Shown: one piece after another, positions 11,232 through 23,149 of the stretch
Numbering within the stretch: position 1 is the first letter of the stretch
Layout: each line of letters starts with the position of its first letter
Source: Hordeum vulgare subsp. vulgare
Taxonomy: Eukaryota > Streptophyta > Magnoliopsida > Poales > Poaceae
NCBI RefSeq assembly: GCF_904849725.1
Contig: NC_058518.1
Location: 415,221,081 to 415,285,080 of the forward strand
Direction of reading: 5' to 3'
Length of the DNA stretch: 64,000 nucleotides
Translations under genes and position numbers: made by a program
The notes under the pieces: generated by a model
The model's input: the letters and a program-made list of their open reading frames with translations, nothing else
Databases searched by the model: none
What the model was told of the DNA's origin: nothing

Positions 11232-12689
11232 GCAGAGACTTGGTTTATGCGGAAACAACGGGACGTAGTTTAAGCAGGATTACACAACTATCCTTGACCG
11301 TGGACATGGCTATTCGAATAGTTTTACACTCTGCAGAGGTTGCATGTTGTACCCACGAGATTCGGGAAACTTCCGTGTCATCCACGACTCGCGGTATATA
11401 ACATACCCAAGGTAATTACCCGATCATTGCCTTTCCCCTGACGATACTAGACAAAGAGGTCCACTCGATTGGTACCCAGCCCACATGATGTATGTGTTAC
11501 GAGCGCCGACTCTAGGCAGTATCATCCATGCGGGGACCAACGGTGTGCCCGGAGCACGTAAAAACGGCATAGTCGCCCTACCTGGCACGACCCCGTCACG
11601 AGAGTGACCACACATCACTCCTGCCACTAGTAATGTGGCGCTTTGCTAGCACCGACCAGAGTAATCAACAAAGCCCCGTCCCATAAAGGGGTAACGTGGT
11701 CGCACATGTAAGGTTAGGACGGTCGAACATCATAAATCTAATACCAATTCTGAAACCACTCACAGCAAAATACACCCGGTGCACCACTTCTCCAAAAGTG
11801 GCCACATAACTCATCATCACCCTCGGGCATTAGTGGCACCCGACGGGGTTTTCATAGACCTTTGATTTATAGCATCATCATGATCATGCTTCTACTATGC
11901 TTAGCTCTACTTGTCAACATGATATTAGTGTGACCCTCATAGGTGGTAGGATCATGCTCACAATGCAAGTACTCCAGAGGAGCCATCGGTAACATCACTT
12001 CAATGATTTACCGAATATTCATGATCATATGCAACAGGAAGATTTGCTCTACTAGCATGCAATATAACATATGTTCAAACATGGTCAAAGGATTGCTTGC
12101 CTTGATCAGCTAAGTATCCAGGGTCTTCGGGGTCTTCAAGTCCAACTACTTCATCAAACATGGTTCATATCATCGTAATAAATAAAAGCAATAAGTAGAT
12201 CACTCAAAAACAGAACATAAGATCACTTTAAATTTTTTGCTTAATTCTGATAAATCCGTATTGTTATTTTGAAAATATTTGTCTCTGGTTTTAGTGAAAG
12301 GATGATTTTTAAAATCACTTTAACAGAATCAAAACTATTCCAAATAGCCTTTTTAATTATTACAAAACAGTAAGGTTGTCTCAAAAATTTGTGCAACGGT
12401 TTTGTTAGATGCTACTCATTTTTAGAAGAATTATGGTGGAAGAATAAAAAATATTGAATGATTATTTTTATAAAAAAATCCTTTAAAACCAGATTAAATA
12501 GATAAGGAAAAATGGGTAGGGGCTCAGACCTGGCTCGGCCTGTGGCTTGGGCCGGCCCAACTAGCTAGCGAGCCAGCCAGCTAGCCCAAGCGCGCGTGCG
12601 GCCTGGTTCAAACCTGACGCGCGGGCCTGTGCCGATAGTGGCAGAGAGGAGAGAGGGGAAGAGACAGGAGCCACCGACAGGTGAGCCCC

Positions 12690-13631
12690 TGATGACCCAC
12701 AAGTATAGGGGATCTATCTTAGTCCTTTCGATAAGTAAGAGTGTCGAACCCAATGAGGAGCAGAAGGAAATGACAAGTGGTTTTCAGCAAGGTATTCTGT
12801 ACAAGCACTGAATTTATCGGTAACAGATAGTTGCAGGATAAGATAATTCGTAACAGGTTACAAGTAACAATAGTAACAAAGGTGCAACTAGATGGCCTAA
12901 TCCCTTTTGTAGCAAGGGACAAGCCTGGACGAACTAGCATCAACTACAAGGAGTAATTAACACTACTGGCAACATTACAAGTACCAATCGAAGTCGCGAG
13001 ACGGAGATTGGGTACAAGAGATGAACTAGGGTTTGGAGATGAGATGGTGCTGATGGAGATGTTGATGGAGATGAGTCCCCTCTGACAAGAGGAGTGTTAG
13101 TGATGATGATGGCGACGATTTCCCCCTCTGGGAGGGAAGTTTCCATGACGGGACGGCCCTGCCGGAGCTCTAGATTGGTTCTGCTCAAGTTCCGCCTCGT
13201 GGCGGCGGCGTTTCTTCTCGAAAGCTCTCCCTTGATTTTTTCTGGTACGAAACCCTCTATATAGGAGAAGATGGGAGCCGGAGGGGTAACAGGGGGCCCA
13301 CGAGCCCCCCATGCGCCCCATGGGGGTAGGGCACGCCTCGCAGGCTCGTAACCTCCTGTTGTTTCCCCTCGAGTATTTCTTCTGCCCAGTATTTTTTATA
13401 TATTCCAAAATAATTTCTCGCTGATTGTCACGGCTGTTGGAGTTGTGCAGAATAGGTATCTCAAACCTGCTCCTTTTCCAGCCCAGAATTCCAGCTGTCG
13501 GCATTCTACCTCTTCATGTAAACCTTATAAAATAAGAGAGAAAAGGCATAAGTATTGTACCATAATGAGTAATAACAACCCATAATGCGATAAATATCAA
13601 TATAAAAGCATGATGCAAAATGGACGTATCA
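12690..13631 (-). mobile_element. Solo LTR of the Athila-type family, minus orientation, TSD GCCCC
   Basis: The plus strand runs from TGATGACCC to GGACGTATCA, the same termini as the LTRs at 46514 and 55144. It is flanked by a perfect 5-bp duplication GCCCC (12685-12689 and 13632-13636). No internal region is present, so it is the product of LTR-LTR recombination. At 942 bases it is about 0.58 kb shorter than the full LTRs. The missing block lies at about 12930, where GACAAGCCTGGA runs straight into AACTAGCATCAAC. Confidence 0.92.
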
Positions 13632-14086
13632 GCCCCTCCAGTCGGGGTCATCTTCCACCTCGGCACACAGAGGAGGGGAGGCACGCTGGTGACGCTACCG
13701 ACGTCCTCGAGCCCAACCGAATGCAGAAATGGAACCTGCTCACTGTCGCCTACCTGCTGGTGGTCGAGGGGTCAACGTGGAGGCCCTAGTTCACCGGCGA
13801 CGAGTTGGATGCGGCGGAGATATTTCACGAGGCTGATGAACTAGGTGCTACGGGCGTGGATTAGCTCGGGGAGGTGATGGGGAAGCTCCCTGAGGTTGCT
13901 AGGATCACGGAGGAGGTGAAAGGAGCGCCAGAGCTGGCCCGTAGCCCGAGATCGACAGGGCTCCGAAGCGGCGGGGCCTCCATCGATCTCGAGCACAGGA
14001 GCTCGCTGTGCTCGAATGGAGTGGCTAGGGGTGGAATTTATGCACTGGAGAGGTGGGATGGAGGTGCTGGAGCGAGGGGGAGGGCC

Positions 14087-14094
14087 TATATATA
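14087..14094 (-). promoter_or_regulatory. TATA box of the chromovirus LTR
   Basis: TATATATA sits inside the palindrome GGCCTATATATAGGCTC, in the GC-rich mid-LTR block. Because the motif is palindromic, strand is taken from the element. Confidence 0.5.
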
Positions 14095-15693
14095 GGCTCC
14101 CAATGGTGCACCGAGCCGGTGGCGGGGGTGGTTTCACCGGTGCTCACAGGAGGGGTAGTGAGCCACGGTATGCGGACGTGGTTCAGGACCTGCGTGACCC
14201 ACTGAGAGGGAGTGAAAGCGAGGACGAGCGTGCACACATGGCCACGGTCTTCTAGTGGATCTGGCGCGCGTGGGCACGCGTCGCTCCGGTCAACAGAGCG
14301 AGGGAAGAGGGGCCGTGGGGCTGCCCTGATACAGAGAGACGGTCAGGGACTCGAATGGGCATCACGGGGAGGCTTGAACCGGCCGGGGCTGGCCACCTAG
14401 CTTTGGGTGCGCCCACCAGCGTGCCCAGAGTGCAGTTTTGGCATGCCACAGCATGATGGCGCGCTCTCGGGCGCTTTGGCCTTGTCTGGGGTGTCCTGGG
14501 GCTTGGCCTAAATATGCCTAGCCGATTGGGAGTCGAGGGGCTCACTTTTAGCCATGGGAGGGTAGGAAAGAAGAGCTGCTAGTGTTAAAGGAGAACTTAG
14601 AATGAGGATTTTGGGGCCTTCTGCTTCGATTCAAAGAGGGGCCACTCTCCTGCATTTGGGGAGCGGTTCTGGCTACTTGGTCAAAGAGTTTGGAGGGAAG
14701 AGCTTAACTGTGGAGTGGGTAGGGGCTGGTTTGCTAATATAGCAGAAGGTGTTTGATAGGTGTTTGGGATAGTAACACCTCACCACTGGTGGTGAGAGTT
14801 AACAGGATTAACCTTGATGAAGAAATAACATACTCCACCAATTTCGAGCTTCATTCGATAAGTTTGGCAATGCAACTTTGAAATCACTCCCCAAATAGCA
14901 GAACTGTCCCTTCCAAAGGGAATGTGGGTAGATTACCTCCTGCAAATCCCATTTTTGTCAAAGACTCCTCATTTGGGGTGTTGAACACTCCTGCAAAGTT
15001 TCAACCCATTTGGATAAACTTTGCAATGTAGAGATGCTTCAAATTGGTTGTGGACACACACGGGTTTTGGATTATTTAGTGAACCAAATCACCTTGGAAT
15101 GAGGTGAAACTTGATGTGGCCACTAAATATATCTTGGGAAGGTTGCTCGAACTTTATGGGATTTTATTGGAAATATTTCAAAAGATCAAAACAGACAGAA
15201 TAGGTTTTCAAGGCTTCGCTCGAATATTTTGAATATAAATAGGGGTTGAAAATCTTATGTATGGAAAATATATGTCCTGTGAGTACCTCCAAATTTTCTA
15301 AGATTTTTCTAAGGCATAACATTATTTTTCCATATAGGAATATCATTTCTGGCCTCAGAAATGGACATGCAAATAAAATAGGAAAATAATTTATAAAATA
15401 ATTCTTTTATGATTTTGGAGAGTAAAAATAGTTTTATAACCAGATCACCATCTTTGGGTGAAAGCACTCCCTTGCTATCAAGGACTTGTAGTGCAACCCA
15501 AAGGAGGGATTTGAAATAGCCAAGATAAGAAAAGAATTTTGGGAATATTTATGTTATGAAAAATATGGTTTTGGCACTACTCAATCAAGCATACAATGAC
15601 AACCATAGCATTCACAACATTGGTTTTTGAAAAGTTCTAATAAACCCAGATTTTGTAATTATAGAGAAAGTGAGGTGAAAACAGGGTGTGAAA

Positions 15694-17109
15694 ATTCCTT
15701 AGTCCTGAAGATATGCAAGAGGCCAAGAAATCTATGAAATAAAATGGTATTCAAGCCAGAAATGTTAAGAATCTACCACCTATTGAATAAATACATGCTC
15801 TTGATAACCCGACACGGGGAGTAGAGGTAAATTCTCTTTGTAGATTTGATGAAGGTGGTATTCCTTGTAATAAGTGTGGTAGCCAATGCTTGGATGAATT
15901 TAATAACTTTGCTGTTAAACAAGAAAATTTCAGTGCTTATGTTAGTAGACAATTGAAACATCATGCTTACATGCTTGATCACTTGGGTGACTATATGGGT
16001 AGAACTGTAAATGATCTTAGGCTTATTAATAAACATGCTTCCATGGTAACTACTCAAGTAGAGCAAGTACTTAAGTCATAAAATGATTTGCTCAATGAGA
16101 TGATTAGTAAGAACAATGGTCATTCTGTTAGAGTTGTGACTAGAGGTGGTAGAATGACTCAGGAACCTTTGTATCATGAGGACCATCCTAACATAATTGA
16201 GCAAGATTCTCAGAGAGTTAATATTGATGCACCTTGTCCTTCTAATAAAAAGAAAAAGAATGATGATAGGACTTTGCATGCTGCTAGTGAACCTGTTATA
16301 GAGGCACATGAAAACCCAAATGATATCTCTATTTCTGATGCTGAGACACAATCTGGTAATGAACACAAACCTAGTGATAATATTAATGATGATGTTCATG
16401 TTGATGCCCCACCTAGAAATGACAATGAGGGGGAGATCGAACCTGCTATCGATCTTGATAACCCACAACCTAGGAATAAGACATATGATAAAAGAGATTT
16501 TGTTGCTAGGAAGCATGGTAGAGAAAGAGAACCATGGGTTCAGAAACCCATGCCATTTCCTCCTAAACCATCCAAGAAAAAGGATGATGAGGATTTTGAT
16601 CGCTTTGCTGAAATGCTGAGACATGTCTTTTTACGTATGTGTTTAACTGATATTCTGAAAATGTCTCCTTATGCTAAGTATATTGTTACAAATAAAAGAA
16701 AGATACCGGAAGATGAGATTTCCACCATGCTTGCTAATTATACTTTTAAGGGTGGAGTACCAAAGAAACTAGGACATCCTGGAGTACCTACTATACCATG
16801 CTCTATTAAAGGAAATTACGTTAGAACTGCTTTATGTGACCTTGGAGCTGGTGTCACTGTTATGTCATTCTCTTTATATCGTAGACTTGATTTGAATAAG
16901 TTGACACCTATTAAAATCTCTTTGCAAATGACTGATAAATCAACTGCTTTACCCATCGGTATTTGTAAGGATGTGCGTGTTGTAGTTGCAAATGTTACTA
17001 TCACAATGGACTTTGTTATTCTTGATATTCCCGAGGACGAAAGTTTGTTGATCATCCTTCGTAGGCCCTTTTTGAGTACTACATGGGCTGTTATTGAGTG
17101 CAAATGTCA
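15694..17109 (+). pseudogene. Athila-type gag to protease fragment without LTRs
   Basis: After a short degenerate stretch, plus-strand frames read RFDEGGIPCNKCGSQCLDEF and a 368-codon frame from 16088. The latter includes an acidic linker, REPWVQKPMPFPPKPSKKK and a retropepsin: CDLGAGVTVMSFSLYRRL, then VILDIPEDESLLIILRRPFL. The catalytic motif is DLG instead of DTG/DSG. A stop at 16078-16080 splits gag. The coding match ends at about 17109, before RNA-dependent polymerase sequences. The left edge abuts the chromovirus LTR, so the fragment is probably the older target of that insertion. Confidence 0.8.
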
Positions 17110-17137
17110 GCGTTCTGGGAATGGGGGTACCCAGACC
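17110..17137 (+). repeat. Short orphan repeat end, GGGAATGGGGGTACCCAG type
   Basis: Bases 17117-17134 match 56909-56926 with one difference and are the inverse of 56755-56772. The piece belongs to neither the Athila fragment on its left nor the copia LTR on its right. Confidence 0.6.
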
Positions 17138-18967
17138 TGTTGGAAATATGCCCTAGAGGCAATGATAAATAGTTATTACTATATTTCCTGTTAAAAGATA
17201 ATCGTTTATTATCCATGCTATAATTGTATTGAATAAAAACATAGATACATGTGTGGATAAATAGACACAACAATGTCCCTAGCAAGCCTCTAGTTGGCTA
17301 GCCAATTGATCAAGGATAGTCAAGGTTTTCTGACTATGTGCAAAGTGTTGTTGCTTGATGACTGGATCACATCATTAGGAGAATCATGTGATGGACTAGA
17401 CCCAAACTATGAACTTAGCATATTTATCGTGTCATTTTATTGCTATTGTTTTCTGCGTGTCAAGTATGTGTTCCTATGACCATGAGATCATATAACCCAC
17501 TGGCACCGGAGGGATGCCTTGTGTGTATCAAACGTCACAACGTAATTGGGTGACTATAAAGGTGTTCTACAGGTATCTCCGAATGTGTCCGTTGGGTAAG
17601 TATGGATCAAGACTGGGATTTGTCACTCCGTGTGACGGAGAGGTATCTCGGGGCCCTCTCGGTAATACAACATCACACACAAGCCTTGCAAGCAATCTGA
17701 CTAAATGTAAGTCACGGGATCTTGTATTACGGAACGAGAAAAGAGACTTGCCGGTAACGAGATTGAAATAGGTATGCGGATACCGACGATCGAATCTCGG
17801 GCAAGTAACATACCGAAGGACAAAGAAATGACATACGGGATTGCCTGAATCCTTGACACTGAGGTTCAACCGATAAGTTATTCGGAGAATATGTAGGATC
17901 CAATATGGGCATCGAGGTCCCGCTATTGGATATTGACCGAGGAGTACCTTGGGGCATGTCTGCATAGTTCTCGAACCCGCAGGGTCTGCACACTTAAGGT
18001 TCGGCGATGTTTTAGTATAGTTGAGTTATATGTGTGGTTACCGAATGTTGTTCGGAGTCCCGAATGAGATCATGAACGTCACGAGGGTTTCCGGAATGGT
18101 CCGGAGACGAAGATTGATATATAGGATGACCTCATTTGATTACCAGAAAGTTTTCGGACATTACCGGGAATGTACCGGGAGTGACGAATGGGTTCCGGAT
18201 GTTATCGGGGGGGGGGGGGCAGCCCACCCGGGGGAAGACCATAGGTCTTAGGGGTTCCGCACCAGCCCTTAGTGGTCTGGTGGGACAGCCCAAGAGGCCC
18301 TATGCACAGGAGATAAGAAATCAAAGGAAAAATAAAAAAAGGTGGGAAGGAAGGGAAGGACTCCACCTTCCAATCCTAGTTGGACTAGGATTAGAGGTGG
18401 ACTCCTCCACCTACTTGGCCGGCGGGCTCTTGGGGTCTTGGACCCCTAGGCAAGTCTCCCCACCCCTCCTCCTATATATAGTGAAGGTCTAGGGCTGATT
18501 TGAGATAACTTTGCCACGGCAGCCCGAGCACAAAACATCACGGTATTTCCTCTAGATCGTATTGCTGCGGAGCTCGGGCGGAGCCTTGAAGGAGTAGGTC
18601 CTTCACCACCACCGGAGCGTCGTCACGCTGCCGGAGAACTCATCTACTTCTCCATATTTCTTGCTGGATCAAGAAGGCCGAGATCATCGTCGAGCTGTAC
18701 GTGTGCTGAACGCGGAGGTGCCGTCCGTTCAGCACTAGATCGGAGCGGATCGTGGGACGGATCGCGGGACGGTTCGTGGGACGGTATGCGGGGCGGATCG
18801 AGGGACGTGAGTACATTCCACTACATCAATCCCGTTTCTTAAACGCTTCCTACTGTGCGATCTACAAGGGTACGTAGATCGAAATCTCCTCTCGTAGAAG
18901 GACATCACCATGATAGGTCTTCGTGCGCGTAGGAAATTTTTTGTTTCCCATGCGACGTTCCCCAATG
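17138..18967 (+). repeat. 5' LTR, BARE1/Angela/WIS type
   Basis: It starts TGTTGGAAATATGCCC and ends GTTCCCCAATG, where CA is expected as the last two bases, just before the primer site. It is about 1.83 kb, the usual length for this family. A run of ten G lies at about 18207-18216. Confidence 0.92.
18472..18480 (+). promoter_or_regulatory. TATA box of the BARE-type LTR
   Basis: CTATATATA at 18472-18480 lies downstream of the U3 region and about 490 bases before the LTR end, matching the known promoter position in this family. Confidence 0.6.
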
Positions 18968-18968
18968 G

Positions 18969-18980
18969 TGGTATCAAAGC
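18969..18980 (+). other. Primer binding site, tRNA-Met type
   Basis: TGGTATCAAAGC differs at one base from TGGTATCAGAGC and directly follows the LTR. Confidence 0.85.
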
Positions 18981-20181
18981 TAGGTTCATGCATGGATGTT
19001 ATCTCGAGTAGAACACAAAGGGTTTTGTGGACGGTGATGTTCGATTTGCTGCCCTCCTTAGTCTTTTCTCGATTCAGCGGTATTGTTGGATTGAAGCGGC
19101 CCGGACCGACATTACTCGTACGCTTACGAAAGACTGGTTTCGTCGATTGACATGCAACCTCGTTGCATAAAGATGACTGGCGGGTGTCTGTTTCTTCAAC
19201 TTTAGTTGAATTGGTTTTGACCGAGGCGGTCCTTGGAGAGGTTAAATAGCAATTTGCACATCTCCATTGTGGTTTTTGTGTAAGTAAGATGCGATCTACT
19301 AGATACCCATTGCAACCACGTAAAACATGCAACAACAATTAGATGACGTCTAACTTGTTTTCGCAGGGTATGCTTGTTATATGATATGGCCAAAGACGTG
19401 ATATGATATATTGGATGTATGAGATGATCATGTTGTAATAGTTAATATCGACTTGCACGTCGATGGTACGGCAACCGGCAGGAGCCATAGGGTTGTATTT
19501 TAAACTAACGTTTGTGCTTGCAGATGTGTTTACTATATTGCTAGGACGTAGCTTTAGTAGTAATAGCATAAGTAGCACGACAACCCCGATGGCGACACTT
19601 TGATGGAGATCATGGTGTGGCACCGGTGACCAGAAGATCGTGTCGGTGCTTTGGTGATGGAGATCAAGAAGCACATGATGATGGCTATATCATGTCACTT
19701 ATGAATTGCATGTGATGTTAATCCTTTTATGCACCTTATTTTTCTTAGAACGGCGGTAGCATTATGAGGTGGTCTCTCACTAAAATTTCAAGACAAAATT
19801 GTGTTCTCCCTGACTGTGCACCGTTGCTATAGTTCGTCGTTTCGAGACACCACGTGATGATCGGGTGTGATTGACTCAACGTTCACATACAACGGGTGCA
19901 AAAAAGTTGCACACGCGGAACACTCGGGTTAAGCTTGACGAGCCTAGCATGTGCAGACATGGCTTCGGAACACATGAGACCGAAAGGTCGATCATGAATC
20001 ATATAGTTGATATGATTAGCATAGGGATGCTTACCACTGAAACTATCCTCAACTCACGTGATGATCGGACTAGAGAGATGTACTTTTTGAGTGGGAGTTT
20101 AGCAAGTAATTTGATTAGTTAAACTCTAATTATCTTGATCATAGTCTTAGTCCACTTTGAAAATATTTGTGTTGTAGATCA
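18981..20181 (+). other. Untranslated leader of the BARE-type element
   Basis: About 1.2 kb lies between primer site and gag start, with no conserved frame. Much of it recurs, diverged, at 36775-38010 in the decayed copia element, so it is a family feature, not host sequence. Confidence 0.75.
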
Positions 20182-21088
20182 ATGGCTCACGCGACAGTCA
20201 CCCTGAATATTAATACGTTCCTAGAGAAAGCTAAGTTGAAAGATGATGGAAGCAACTTTGTAGACTGGGCTCGTAATCTTAAGTTACTCCTACAAGCTGG
20301 GAAGAAGGATTATGTCCTTAATGCTGCGCTAGGAGATGAACCACCCGCCGCGGCTGACCAAGATGTTAAGAACGCTTGGTTAACGCGCAAGGAGGACTAC
20401 ACAGTAGTTCAATGTGCAGTCTTGTAAGGCTTAGAGCCAGGACTTCAACGTCGCTTTGAGCGTCATGGAGCATATGAGATGTTCTAGGAGTTGAAGTTTA
20501 TCTTTCAGAAGAACACCCAGATCGAGAGGTATGAGACCTCCGATAAATTCTATGCTTGCAAGATGGAGGAGAATTCGTTTGTCAGTGAACATGTGCTCAA
20601 AATGTCTCGGTGCTCAAACCTTCTAGCTGAGCTGGGGATTGAACTCCCGCAAGAGGCTATCACTGACAAAATTCTTCAATCACTGCCACCAAGCTATAAG
20701 GGCTTTGTGTTGAACTATAACATGCAAGGGATGAACAAGTCACCACGTGAGTTATTCGCGATGCTGAAAGTCGCAGAGTTAGAACTCCGTAAAGAGCATC
20801 AAGTGTTGATGGTGAATAAGACCACTAGTTTCAAGAGAAATGGCAAAGGAAAGAAGGGTAATTCAAAGAAGAGCGGCAAGCCTGTTGCCAATCCGATGAA
20901 GAAACCCAAAGCTGTACCTAAGCCTGAAACGGATTGCTATTATTGCAAGGGTATGGGTCACTAGAAGCGCAACTGCCCCAAGTATCTGGCTGATAAGAAG
21001 GCGGCCAAAGAAAAATCAGGTATATTCGATATACATGTTATTTATGTGTACTTAACCCGCTCTCGTAGTAGTGCCTGGGTATTCGATA
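20182..21088 (+). pseudogene. BARE-type gag (and start of protease), with stops
   Basis: The ATG at 20182 begins MAHATVTLNINTFLEKAKL, followed by the copia gag block NFVDWARNLKLLLQAGKKDY, LAELGIELPQEAITDKILQSLPPSYKGF and a Lys-rich tail with a zinc knuckle CYYCKGMGH. In-frame stops lie at 20425, 20485 and inside the knuckle at 20962, where the Trp/Arg codon before KRNCPKY is TAG. Coding sequence continues to AWVFDI at 21088, just before the expected protease active site, and is cut there by inverted LTR sequence. Confidence 0.88.
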
Positions 21089-21768
21089 TTCCCTTTGTCT
21101 GTCGATATAGAACTTGCCCGAGATTCGATCGTCGGTATACCTATACCTTGTTCAATCTCGTTACCGGTAAGTCTCTTTACTCGTTCTGTAGCACGTCATC
21201 CTGTGACTAACTCCTTAGTCACATTGAGCTCATGATGATGTTCTACCGAGTGGGCCCAGAGATACCTCTCCGTCACACGGAGTGACAAATCCCGATCTCG
21301 ATTCGTACCAACCCAACAGACACTTTCGGAGATACCCGTAGTGCACCTTTATAGTCACCCAGTTACGTTGTGACGTTTGATACACCCAAAGCACTCCTAC
21401 GGTATCCGGGAGTTGCACAATCTCACTGTCGAAGGAAAGGACACTTGACATTCGAAAATCTTTAGCATACGAACAACACGATCTAGTGCTATGCTTAGGA
21501 TTGGGTCTTTGTCCATCACATCATTCTCCCAATGATGTGATCCCATTATCAATGACATCCAATGTCCATGATCAGGAAACCATGATCATCTATTGATCAA
21601 CGAGCTAGCCAACTAGAGGCTTGCTAGCACACATTGTGATCTATTTATTCACACATGTATTACTGTTTCCTGTTAATACAATTATAGCATGAACAATAGA
21701 CGATTATCAAGAACAAGGAAATATGATAATAACCATTTTACTATTGCCTCTAAGGCATATTTCCAATA
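21089..21768 (-). repeat. Truncated 3' LTR (first ~680 bases)
   Basis: On the minus strand it starts with TATTGGAAATATGCC (first bases altered from TGTT) after the purine tract AGTGGGAGAC. It follows the BARE-type LTR sequence to the ..GACAAAGGGAATA region and ends there against plus-strand gag. Confidence 0.85.
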
Positions 21769-21800
21769 GTCTCCCACTTGCACTAGAGTCAATAATCTAG

Positions 21801-23149
21801 TTACATTGTGATGTATCGAACACCCGTAGCATTGTGGTGTTGATCATGTTTTGCTCGAGGAAGAGGTTTAGTCAACGGGTCTACAATATTCAGATTCGTG
21901 TGCACTTTATAAATATCTATTACTCCACTCTGGACATGGTCCTGGATGGAGTTGAAGCGGCATTTGATGTGCTTGGTCTTCCGGTGAAACCTGGGCTCCT
22001 TGGCTATGGCAATGGCCCCAGTGTTATCACAGAAGATTGTCATCGGACTCGACGTGCTTGGGACCACTCCAAGGTCGGTGATGAGATCCTTCATCCAAAT
22101 CCCTTCATGAGCCTCTTCTGAAGCAGCTATGTATTCCGCTTCACACGTAGATGGTGCCACGACTTCTTGCTTGCTGTTGCACCAGCTCGCTGCCCCGCCA
22201 TTCATAACATGCACGTATCCGGTCTGGGACTTAGATTCATCCAGATCTGTGTCGAAGCTAGCATCAATGTAACCCTTTACGACGAGCTCTTCGTCACCTC
22301 CATAAACAAGAAACATCTCCTTAGTCCTCTTCAGGTACTTAAGGATATTTTTGACCGCTGTCCAGTGTTCCATACCAGGATCACTTTGGTACCTCCGTAC
22401 CAAACTTATGGCAAGGTTATATCAGGTCTGGTACACAGCATGGCATACATTAGAGAGCCTACAGCTGAAGCGTAGGGGACAATACTCATCTTCTCTCTAT
22501 CTGTTGCCGTGGTCGGTGACTGAGTCTTACTCAATCTCATACCTTGCAAAACTGGCAAGAACCCCTTTTTTGAGTTTTCCATATTGAACTTCTTCAATAT
22601 CTTGTCAAAGTATGTACTTTGTGAAAGACCTATGAGGCGTCTCGATCAATCTCTATAGATCTTGATGCCTAATATGTATGCAGCTTCTCCAAGGTCCTTC
22701 ATTGAAAAACTCTTGTTCAAATAGGCATTTATGCTCTCCAACAACTCTATATTATTCCCCATCAATAATATGTCATCCACATATAGTATGAGGAAAGCTA
22801 CAGAGCTCCCACTCACTTTCTTTTATAGACAGGCTTCTCCATAAACCTGTATGAATCCAAACACTTTAATCACCTCATTAAAGCGAATGTTCCAACTCTG
22901 AGATGCTTGCACCAACCCATAGATGGAGCGCTGGAGCTTGCATACCTTGTTAGCACTCTTAGGGTCGACAAAACATTCTGGTTGCATCATATATAGCTCT
23001 TCCTTAAGATACCCGTTAAGGAACGCTGTTTTGACGTCCATTTGCCAAATTTCATAATCATGAAAACCGACAATTGCTAACATGATTCGGACTGACTTCA
23101 GCTTCGCTACGGGAGAGAAAGTCTCATCGTAGTCAACTCCTTGAATTTT
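21801..23149 (-). pseudogene. Copia reverse transcriptase and RNase H
   Basis: Minus frames read QMDVKTAFLNGYLKEELYMM (23083-22823), YVDDILLMGN (about 22770, catalytic Asp pair intact), PYASAVGSLMYAMLCTRPDI (22406-22597) and RNase H YIDASFDTD .. STCEAEYIAASEEAHEGIW .. FCDNTGAIAIAKE (21801-22403). They end with a VDPLTKPLP tail. Single stops occur after GEACL (about 22824), in YRD*SRRL (about 22648) and at 22404, and a TGA follows LIAKRF at 23147. Otherwise the sequence is well preserved. Confidence 0.9.

Larger units (their letters stand above)
4971..15693 (-). mobile_element. Chromovirus (Ty3/Gypsy), degenerate, 3' end displaced out of the window
   Basis: Order on the minus strand: 5' LTR 10589-15693, primer site of the tRNA-Met type, extra leader ORF, gag, protease, reverse transcriptase, RNase H, integrase, and the beginning of a chromodomain. 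The copy is broken at 4970 by the element at 1-4970, so its 3' part should lie to the left of the window. All ORFs carry stops or frameshifts, so it is inactive. The LTR shares blocks with the plus-strand LTR at 59353-62722 (for example around 11310-11340 versus 62090-62130), so the two chromoviruses are related. Confidence 0.85.
10589..15693 (-). repeat. Long 5' LTR of the chromovirus, carrying a solo LTR
   Basis: The primer-side end is TGTGGGG on the plus strand at 10589. The outer end is less certain: CAGGGTGTGAAA at 15682-15693 is a decayed form of the TGTAACACCCTG start seen at 59353. Without the inserted solo LTR and its target duplication, the LTR is about 4.16 kb. A GC-rich segment (13640-14550) with a TATA box sits mid-LTR. 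ORFs predicted within it look spurious. Stretches 11233-12689 and 14550-15690 contain nothing else I can identify. Confidence 0.7.
17138..21088 (+). mobile_element. BARE1/Angela-type copia element, 3' truncated
   Basis: It has a complete 5' LTR, primer site, long leader and a gag that stops abruptly at about 21088, where an inverted copia LTR begins. No protease, integrase, polymerase or 3' LTR follows in this orientation. There is no matching 5-bp duplication between its left flank (AGACC region) and the right flank of the joined minus copy (GGATG), so a rearrangement after insertion is likely. Confidence 0.85.

Noticed and set aside
13841..14545. Several overlapping ORFs at 13841-14545
   Set aside because: These are GC-rich LTR sequence around the TATA box, with frames on both strands and no recognisable protein pattern.
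16076..16624. 182-codon minus ORF rich in Ile/Phe, resembling membrane segments
   Set aside because: It is the shadow of the gag-protease frame on the plus strand.
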